From the NCBI GenBank assembly GCA_036365515.1, contig CM070877.1:71608022-71672021 (forward strand): 64,000 nucleotides of DNA. Direction: 5' to 3'. Below are positions 56,704 through 64,000 of this stretch, one piece after another. The position numbers were made by a program, and so were the translations under genes. The notes below the pieces were generated by a model. It ran no database searches. It was not told where the DNA came from and saw only the letters and a program-made list of their open reading frames with translations. Source of the stretch: Torymus aiolomorphi (taxonomy: Eukaryota > Arthropoda > Insecta > Hymenoptera > Torymidae). Each line of letters opens with the position of its first letter. The stretch's first letter is position 1.

Positions 56704-56990
56704 TGTTGAATAAATTGAGCCGTGTTTGTAAAAAGGAATAGTTTATTTAAGATGAATAAGAATATACAATGTAACTATGTAACGAGCCTCATGCTCGCGG
56801 CGCGAGGTGCTTGTCGCTTGGAGTCCAACGGTCGAGAGAGTTTTGCGCGAGTCAGCCGCTGCTGCTCGCGTACCGATCACGTGATGCGCACTGGAGGGGA
56901 GCACACGTACACTTGTGTGAGTGCGCGTATACAATTCATACCCGATCTTTCCTCTTATATTACGCAATATAGAATGTACAATATTTAACA
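56704..56990 (-). repeat. 5' LTR of Copia copy 2
   Basis: 287 bp, with about 7 substitutions relative to 52041-52327, followed by CTTAT. Between it and gag, 56636-56680 duplicates the segment at 55431-55475 (taactttattttgcttcccg then aaggtga). Confidence 0.95.
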
Positions 56991-56995
56991 CTTAT

Positions 56996-57457
56996 AATAA
57001 TGGAGCTGGGCCTCAATTTCGGCAGTCGTTTCTACGCTTTTCAAGTAGCTTAACAATATGGTGGATGCACGATAATCTTCGAACAATCCGTATCAGATAC
57101 TTAGCAGAGTGTATTTTCTCAACAAAACGCTAGTTATCGGCCTGGAATATTATAGTATCATTGACAAGCACTATACACCAGTACTGCGTTTAACATCCAA
57201 CGACTTCAGAGGTATTGCCTTTACATACGAAGGATGGCAAGATTTTAAGAAAAGTTTCGATGATATTATCAACTATTTTTGTGGCCGCGATAACACTTTA
57301 AAGGACCAGTAGATTTACGGCGATTTACCGAGAGCTACCAAGAAAAAGCTATCGAGTTGGAGGAGCACTAAGAACCTGGATCAGCTGGTTCTGGAAAACT
57401 TTTTCGTCACAGTATTTAGCTGAATATAGGAAAAGTTTTTTGACTCTATCCCTCCTT
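56996..57457. other. Unassigned
   Basis: Between Copia copy 2 and a foldback. The 67-codon opening at 57109-57312 (YTPVLRLTSNDFRGIAFTYE) has a protein-like look and could be a fragment of a coding sequence; I do not recognise it. Confidence 0.4.
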
Positions 57458-57999
57458 AGTTGTATAAATTTCTAATGTGAATTTTATCGATCTACACAAG
57501 GCAAGGGGAGTTAGAAATAATTTTCGATTCTGGCCTTTAATAAAGGCCCAGAGAACGAAATTCTCTTATAAAAAAATGGCGTTTCGTCCTGGGTTACGAA
57601 ATTGGACTCATCAGTGATGATCTAGTAACCCGTCATCAGACGCCTGCTCATCGGATGTTCTGACGAGCCTATATGTAGTAGAAAGTCATTTTCTACTATT
57701 GGGTTGTGATGCTGCCATCTAGAGATAGAAACGTCTACTAGAAATAAGCAACCACAGAAGAAGACCAATCAAGATCCCAAGGTCCAGGATAAGTATAGGA
57801 AAGGTTTTTGACTCTATCCCTCGTTAGTTGTATAAATTTCTAATGTGAATTTTATCGATCTACACCAGGACGAAACGCCATTTTTTTGTAAGAGAATTTC
57901 GTTCTCTGGGCCTTTATTAAAGGCCAGGATCGAAAATTATTTCCAACTCCCCTTGCCTCGTGTAGATCGATAAAATTCACATTAGAAATTTATACAACT
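57458..57999. mobile_element. Foldback element with 135 bp arms
   Basis: Left arm 57458-57592 and right arm 57865-57999 are inverted copies (AGTTGTATAAATTTCTAATG, tcgatctacac, ggcctttaataaaggcc, ggcgtttcgtcctgg). A third, partial copy of the left end in direct orientation stands at 57794-57865 and abuts the right arm. The non-repeat centre is about 57593-57793. No coding. Confidence 0.75.
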
Positions 58000-58653
58000 C
58001 ATTTTACGCCAGTTTTGTGGGTATAAAATTCAAGTTCATGCATACAAGGCTTAAATGAAAAAATGTTGACGAAATTTTTTACTTTATGCCTTGTATGCGT
58101 GAAGATACACTTTACGCCTACTACGACGAAATAGTATTGTACTTTTTTTAGTACGTAAAAGTTTACACCCACTCGCCACGTTAACACAAAGTTTACACAC
58201 TCGCTATGCTCGTGCGCTAACGTCACGGTGCAAAAAATGACTGCTTAGGGCACGAATAGGCGTGACAGCAGGCTTAGGGCATGCAGTGCTATAATAGTAC
58301 ATTACGATATGGTTGTGGAAGGTGATTATTTACCGCACGAGACGTTTTTCGCACGAACGAAGCAAGTGAGAAAAGTCGAATGCGATAAAAATCACCTTAC
58401 GCACCAGTGTTGTAATGTACTATTATAGCACTGTGTGACCTAAGCTCGCACTTAGAGCACGGATACGCCGTGCAAAAAAGTGTTACTCAGATCACACGTA
58501 CCGCAATGTACTATTAATGAAAAAAGGATAAAGGAATATGTTTTGTAAAAAATTCTATTATCGTAGACTTATTTATCAATTATTGTATTTTATTAACTAA
58601 TATCACAAAATGGTAACTCTAGACACTAGAAAAATACAAAGTTGAATTTTAAT
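58000..58653. other. Hairpin-rich non-coding stretch
   Basis: Contains the inverted pair gcatacaaggc/gccttgtatgc (58039 and 58089) and the MITE at 58284-58433. No gene. Confidence 0.45.
58284..58433. mobile_element. MITE, 150 bp
   Basis: Inverted ends of 22 bp beginning CAGTGCTATAATAGTAC. Weaker inverted similarity continues inward (ggtgattattt/aaaatcacc) and outward (gcttagg/cctaagc), so the true element may be longer. No clear target duplication. Confidence 0.6.
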
Positions 58654-60319
58654 CTAACGTTGAGATAATCTATCCCAGTTTTTAGCATTTGAAAGCACGT
58701 CGCTCAAAGATGAGATCAAATCTTTCTCAGCTGTAATTCGTATATATGTTTATGAATTATTATATGTAAGTGTGATGGACATGATTACGTACCTTCCATA
58801 CAATTATACAACTCCAGCGATTTCAGTTGATCATTTGGATTCTCCTTATCTCGTGACCTTCTAGTTACTGTAAATTCCATAGCAAGATTTTGTCATAAAA
58901 CTTCTAATCATCAGAAGGAAAGTTTTCGAAATGACCAAATCTTTATCAAGACAAGTGTTCAATAAAGTACACTGCAAAAAGGATCAGATTTTATGTATTG
59001 ATAAAAAAATTGTAGATATTTGATCGTAGACTGAGTTCCAACTTACAACATAATGTTAGAGGTATCGGCTAGACTTTCGTTGAATGTAAAAAACTGTTCC
59101 TTGTTATCGAAAGGCAGTGAAAAATTATATTTCTTCTGGAAATTAGCATTTTTATTAGAGACCACTTGTTTATCGAGCATGTAGTTTGATGCTTCATCTT
59201 GTAAATTCTGTAGAGTATTTAATAGAGGCCAACTCACTTAATACAGCAAATCTGTATTCTGTAAGTAAATTTCAATGTATTACTGAAATTTAATATATTT
59301 TTTTTTAATAATTACAAAGCACAAAATCTTACCGTTATGAGATTCAACATTGATATGAGAAATATCAATCACTGACAGAGATAAATTTGTAACCAAGTTT
59401 GCAGAGGGATCAACAGAACTTGGTGTTGAAGTCAAATTTTTAGTCTTACGCTGTTTCCTTGTCCTGGAAAGATTTACCTTATCATCAACAGATATCTTCT
59501 GTATATCTTTTGTCACTTCCAAAGCATTCTCTTAACTATTATCAGATTCATAACCAGTGTGCTCATAAGAATTAAGTAACTCTTGAGTTGCAGTTGACAT
59601 TGATGCTCCTAAAATTTTCATTTTACTAATTAGTTATATTATATACTAAATAATATTAAGAAATCTTTGTAAAATTTAACAAAAAAATGTTGGTTATGTA
59701 TGATGGTACCTTCATTGACATTACTTGAACCCTGATTTATTTTTTTGGCTGATAAAGTTATATAAGTTGTGGCTCTCGACTTTTCTTTACGAATTTTCTC
59801 CAGTCTTTGACTTTGCTTATTATCATTTTCTTCTTTAACATAATTTGCATCCGATTTTTGTGAGTCACTTGTGTTGAGCTGGGCCTTCATTTTCTCCAGT
59901 TCATTTTTTAATTGTCTTTTCTTAATTTCTTCGGTCATTTGGAGCTTTAAAGCTGATGCATCATTGTCAGTGAGGCAGTCTTCCTCGGCCTTCAATACTT
60001 CAAATTTTGCCAATGCCTCTGCATATGTCTTTGCTCTGCCTTTAATATCCACTGTAAATTCTTTTCAATCATCTGGAGCATCGGCACAAGCTTTTACTAG
60101 GTCGTGTAACAACTGTGTATCTTCTGGGTTTGTGGATGCTGATGGGAATCTTGTTGTATATCGTCCTTTCTGCTTAGAAAATCCTAGCCACTTGGTAGGT
60201 ACAATATCCATTTCTCTAGTGGCACCTTTACGTCCTCTTTTAATAAAATGGATAAGAGAAAACTCATAGAGTGTAGTGGTATCTTCTTGTCCTGACTCCG
60301 CACTTCCACTCTCACTCAT
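58654..60319 (-). pseudogene. Multi-exon gene remnant, DUF4806-like
   Basis: Five exons can be traced: 60319-59710, 59608-59333, 59258-59047, 58903-58793, 58730-58654. All introns have GT-AG ends, and phase is kept at the junctions 59710/59608, 59333/59258 and 58793/58730. The N-terminus (IVPTKWLGFSKQKGRYTT, then an Ala/Lys/Glu-rich helix) and the C-terminus (FQKKYNFSLPFDNKEQFF; AEKDLISSLSDVLSNAKN) fit the arthropod DUF4806 group, many of which are element-associated. Function is unknown. In-frame stops at 60065-60067 (Trp to TGA), 59532-59534 and in exon 4, plus a frameshift in exon 3, make it a pseudogene in this copy. Confidence 0.5.
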
Positions 60320-61166
60320 GTTTAATAACTGGAATTTAAAAACAATATTTGTAGTTTAATATTAATCTTTCTTAAATTTATTGATTTTGATGTTAGAAAT
60401 TAATACAAAATTAAAATACAAATTGAAATTTTTTTCGACGTTGCTATTCGTACGACGGAAATGCTATCGTTTGATTACGAGAATTTAGTAGAAATAGTAT
60501 CAACTTTTTTTTAGTATGTACCACTTGTTATACTATAAAAAAAAACTACACTGTCTAATCTATACTTAAATGAACAATATATTTATTTAAATTAAATGAT
60601 GACAAGTTTTAATTGTATAAACAAACATATAACTTCAACGACACGAATCTGTCAAAACAATAGTATACTGTGTTACAAACTTCACATTGTAGGTTATACG
60701 TTCTTTCAGAACAAAATTTCAAATTGATTTTAATTTTAAAAAATATATAAATTATCACATTACGTAAATTAACTTTTTTCAAAATGTTTTTACAATAAAA
60801 GATTTTAAAAATTATTTACTTTATATAAACATAATGTTATTGGTATTTATACATACCTTATTTTCAAAAAATATTTTACTCCCGACCCCCATCTGAAAAC
60901 CACTTTATTTCCCTCAAAAGAAAGAAGAAATTGAGGTATTATTACTAAGGGAAGTAAGAAATTTTTATTCCCCGTAGACTCAATTTTTCTTGTCAACGGG
61001 GAATAAAAATTTCTTACTTCCCCGTAAGACACTTTTATTCCCCGCACAACTGTTTCTTTACTTTTTCTATTTCTAAGGTGACGAATAACCTACAATTAAT
61101 AAAAAAACATGAATTAACAATATTTATAATATTTAATTATATAAAGAAGAATCAAAAAGATTCAAG
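60320..61166. other. AT-rich interval before the LINE
   Basis: No gene. A perfect hairpin lies at 60949-61022. The upstream sequence is the likely promoter side of the DUF4806-like remnant, but no element is recognisable. Confidence 0.4.
60949..61022. repeat. Perfect 27 bp inverted repeat
   Basis: gggaagtaagaaatttttat continuing to tccccgt (60949-60975) is exactly inverted at 60996-61022, with a 20 nt loop. Confidence 0.9.
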
Positions 61167-62356
61167 ATGGCGGACGGGACAAGTCTGTCTCCTCCGCCAG
61201 ACGAAGTAAATCTCGGTTGTTGTAAGAAAAAAGTGTCTGTTTTATATTGTTTATTTTGTAACAAAATATATCACACTAGTTGTGGAACTAGAGATAAAAA
61301 TTTCAGAAGCATAAAAGGTATTTTGGGTGTTTGCTCATGTACTGCCATCCTAACCTCAAAAGATCAAACTGATCAAACTGGAATTAATCCAATAGAACAA
61401 ATTATAGCTAATTATGAACTCAAACTTAAGAGTATCCAAGAAAGATGCATGCTCAAAACAAAAAAAAAATGGAAAAACAAATAACAGAACTAAAAATGGA
61501 AACTGAAGATCTGATTGAACAGAAGAATACACTAAAAGAATTAAACTTGGAATTGAAGAAAAATAACCAACTACTAGAAGAAAAAATGCAGCACCAACAA
61601 CAACTAAATAACAAAACACCAATTCATAATTTTGCGGAAATATTAAGTAAGCAAAAAAGAACCGAAATTAACAACATTGACGATATAATTTTTAAAGTAA
61701 ATAACAGTGATAAAAGTCTACAAGAAGTACAAGGTAACATCAAGGAAACTTTATGTAAAACTAAGAAGCAGATAAATAAAGTTTTCACAATCAAAGACAA
61801 AATAATAATAACGCGTGAAAATGAATGTGATGTTCAAGAAGTATTAAAAATCATAGAAGATTCAAGCGAAAATGAGGTCACAGTAGAAATAGAAAAAAGA
61901 AAATGCCCTCGAATAAAAATAGTTGGAATAGAAGACTTAAGTAAAGATAGTTTAAGTGAAATTGAAAGTGATATTAGGATAAGGAATATTCTATAAGAAG
62001 ATGATAAGTGTTGTCCACAAGTACCAGAATAAAAAAATAATCTATGGTCAGTTATAGCTGAAGTTAACGCAAATGCTTATGAGAAATTAATGGCAATAAA
62101 GAAGGTATTTGTTGGCTATACTAGTTGCAAAATTTACGATGACTTCAATATTAATATATGTTATAAATGCTGCTCTTATGGTCATTCTAAAATAAAGTGT
62201 AAATGGGAATTAAAGTGTAAATTTTGCTCAGGTGAACACGAAGAGAAAGACTGTGATCAAAAAAACAATTTGAAATGTTGTAACTGCACAAAATCAAATG
62301 AGAAAAATAAAACAAACTGGCAAACAAATCATACAGCAGATAACAAAGAGGTATGA
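61167..62356 (+). pseudogene. LINE ORF1, broken
   Basis: Starts ATGGCGGACGG in a good translation context. 61167-61484 holds a PHD-type Cys/His finger (CCKKK, YCLFCNKIYHTSC, CSC). In a run of A at about 61459-61469 the frame shifts to 61445-61996, a Lys/Glu-rich coiled coil (LIEQKNTLKELNLELKKN). After stops at 61994-62031, 62090-62356 carries two to three zinc knuckles (CYKCCSYGHSKIKC, CKFCSGEHEEKDC, CCNC). The protein would bind element RNA. Confidence 0.8.
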
Positions 62357-62502
62357 GAATACTACAAGCAACTATTAAGAAGAACGATAAAAAAATTTGA
62401 CTACCCGTATGATCGATTAACCAGACAATGACTCACCTACCAATGATAAGGAAGAAACTACAGTTATTGATACTAACAGCAAAAAAAAAATAAGATACTA
62501 CA

Positions 62503-63348
62503 ATGGCTCTACAGATGGAACTACTAGCTGAAATTGAACAAGAAGTTATAAACAGAGAAGTTTTGTTTAATGATCTACAAACTCTTAACAATAAAATAGA
62601 TATTAAAACTAATTCTATAATGTATGTGAATATTAGAAGTTTAAATGCAAATTTTGATAAGTTACAAATTTTAGTTAAGAGTCTGAGGATAAAACCATAT
62701 ATAATTGTATGTTTGGAATCGTGGAACCTTGAGCACTACAGATATTTTAGATTATCTGGTTATGATATACTATACAATCATAGCAAAATAAATCAAAATG
62801 ATGGGGTAGTTGTTTACATCAAGAAAAAAGTAACTTATAAATCGGAAGTAATTGAAATAGGTAGGCTTAAAATTTTACACACAATAATAAAACTAAATAA
62901 TAACAGCAATATTGAAATATCAGCTTTATACAGATGTCACGATCTGCCCTGTACAGAATTTATTTGGAATATGAAAACGTTACTAAGTCTAAAAAGAAAT
63001 TCAAAAAACCATTTAATTATAGGAAATTTTAATATTGATATTTTAAAATGTAATAATATAAGTGAGGAATTTTTAAACAATTTACTTGGAAATGGATATT
63101 TCCCTGATTTTATTGGAATAACGAGACCAAACGAAAATCACAAAAATGGTAATGGAACTTGTATTGATAACATGTTTATAAAAACAGAAAATATTAATAC
63201 TAAAACCTATAAACTAAGTATACCGACACCTGATCACTATCCATTGTTTATTGAAATTGAAAAACCTCAATATAACAAGGAGTCAGTCAATAATATAACT
63301 TACAATTACAAAAAACTGTTTAATGTGGCAAGTGTTATAGACTGGTAA
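62503..63348 (+). pseudogene. LINE ORF2 endonuclease
   Basis: 281 codons. APE-type endonuclease signatures in order: YVNIRSLNANFDKL, CLESWN (catalytic Glu), GVVVYIKKKV, LIIGNFNIDIL, IDNMF and PDHYPLFIEI (catalytic His). In the fourth block the family has GDFN; here Asp is Asn, which would be expected to impair cleavage. It ends at TAA 63346-63348; the ORF continues beyond with further breaks. Confidence 0.88.
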
Positions 63349-64000
63349 AGTATTAAAACAATTAAGGATCCAAACCTTGATATTAATGTGCTAATAAATA
63401 AAATTAAAGAATGTCAACATAAAGTCACTGGTATAACAAGACAAAATATTCACAAAAAATCTCTTTCCTAGATCAGGTTGGATTACAACAGCAATTATGA
63501 AATCGTGTAAAAACAAAGAATACCTTTACAACAGAATGAAAAAAGAACCAAATAACAATCAAATAAAAGAGACATATAAAAACTATGTAAAAATATTAAA
63601 TAAAGTTATACAAAATGCTAAAATCAGTTATGACAAACATAGGATTAAAGCCAATATAAATAATGCTAGACATTTATGGAAAATAATAAATTCTAAGATT
63701 GAGAAAAAAAAAGAAATAACAATAATATTAACAAAATGACAAAAGAAAACAATGAAATATTGACTGACCCTAATGATATAGCTAATTATATAAATAATTA
63801 TTTATGTAATATTGGTGAAAAATTGAGTAATAGTATTAAAATAACTAGAAACAAAAATATAAGTTTACCTCCTAGTAATAAAAATTCTATATTTTTAAGA
63901 CCGACTAATGCATTGGAAGTACAAACAATTATTGAAAATATGAAAAACAAAAATGGAGGTGTAGACACTATACATGCAAAAACTATTAAGACAATATACA
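63349..64000 (+). pseudogene. LINE ORF2 linker and start of RT
   Basis: 63497-63739 reads as the linker before RT (KEYLYNRMKKEP, ARHLWKIINSKI). The following frame continues to the window end with ITNNYL-type and KNGGVDTIHAKTIK motifs, the first RT block of Jockey-type LINEs. The catalytic box lies beyond the window. Confidence 0.75.

Larger units (their letters stand above)
52041..56990 (-). mobile_element. Copia-type LTR retrotransposon, copy 2
   Basis: 4,950 bp with 287 bp LTRs differing at about 7 positions (about 97.6% identical), flanked by the target duplication CTTAT (52036-52040, 56991-56995). An initiator-tRNA-Met primer site, gag-protease, integrase and RT-RNase H follow on the minus strand. 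Lesions are a 2 bp insertion between protease and integrase, a TGG-to-TAG change at 53892-53894, a TTAA MITE in RT and a stop near 53457. It is therefore dead despite similar LTRs. Confidence 0.95.
61167..64000 (+). mobile_element. LINE (non-LTR retrotransposon), 5' part, cut by window end
   Basis: ORF1 with a PHD-like finger, coiled coil and zinc knuckles, then ORF2 with an APE-type endonuclease and the start of RT. The ORF1 architecture fits the CR1/L2-type branch of the Jockey superfamily. The copy has frameshifts and stops, so it is not active as printed. Confidence 0.85.

Overview
The window is eukaryotic nuclear DNA from an arthropod, most likely an insect. It is AT-rich and holds almost nothing but transposable elements, satellites and microsatellites. 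I see no bacterial-style operons, no intact host gene and no functional tRNA or rRNA gene. The mix of Gypsy, BEL/Pao and Copia LTR elements, a Penelope-like fragment, a LINE, Polinton-type remnants, many MITEs and foldbacks, and one decayed multi-exon gene of apparent DUF4806 type fits an insect. I cannot name the order from sequence alone.

Layout. Positions 340-5275 are a satellite of about 91-94 bp monomers organised into a higher-order unit of about 841 bp, interrupted by one clean 1.04 kb dispersed element (called R1 here). Positions 5575-19083 are a nest. A small palindromic element carries at its central TA a TA-flanked element with CCCAGGCGGAA ends. That element carries a second R1 copy, itself split by a 3.26 kb element with terminal inverted repeats, and a young 7.8 kb Gypsy element (10955-18741; LTRs about 99.3% identical, TSD ATAT). 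Positions 19140-25085 hold 534 bp and about 447 bp tandem repeats, a palindromic MITE and a foldback element with arms of 10 bp repeats. Positions 25086-31355 are a decayed minus-strand Gypsy element with a 1.7 kb LTR containing a 347 bp CT tract. Positions 31431-43972 are bounded by 0.54 kb inverted repeats and contain a TTAA-flanked element that was split by a BEL/Pao element (33842-41227, TSD CCAGC). Positions 44904-46985 hold Polinton-like and Penelope-like fragments. Two related minus-strand Copia elements follow (47079-51941, TSD GTCTC; 52041-56990, TSD CTTAT). Foldbacks, the DUF4806-like pseudogene (58654-60319) and the 5' part of a LINE (61167 to the window end) complete the window.

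The best-preserved coding unit is the Gypsy element at 10955-18741. It has a primer-binding site for tRNA-Lys, a coiled-coil ORF ahead of gag, gag, protease-RT-RNase H-integrase, and a proline-rich ORF in the place where env would be. Gag and pol are in different frames, and the overlap holds a textbook -1 ribosomal frameshift signal: heptamer G GGA AAC, 7 nt spacer, then a perfect 9 bp stem. Its only obvious lesion is a single-base frameshift in the integrase zinc-binding domain. The other elements are dead copies with identifiable lesions.

Functional calls rest on motif recognition by eye. Percent identities were counted by hand from the printed sequence.
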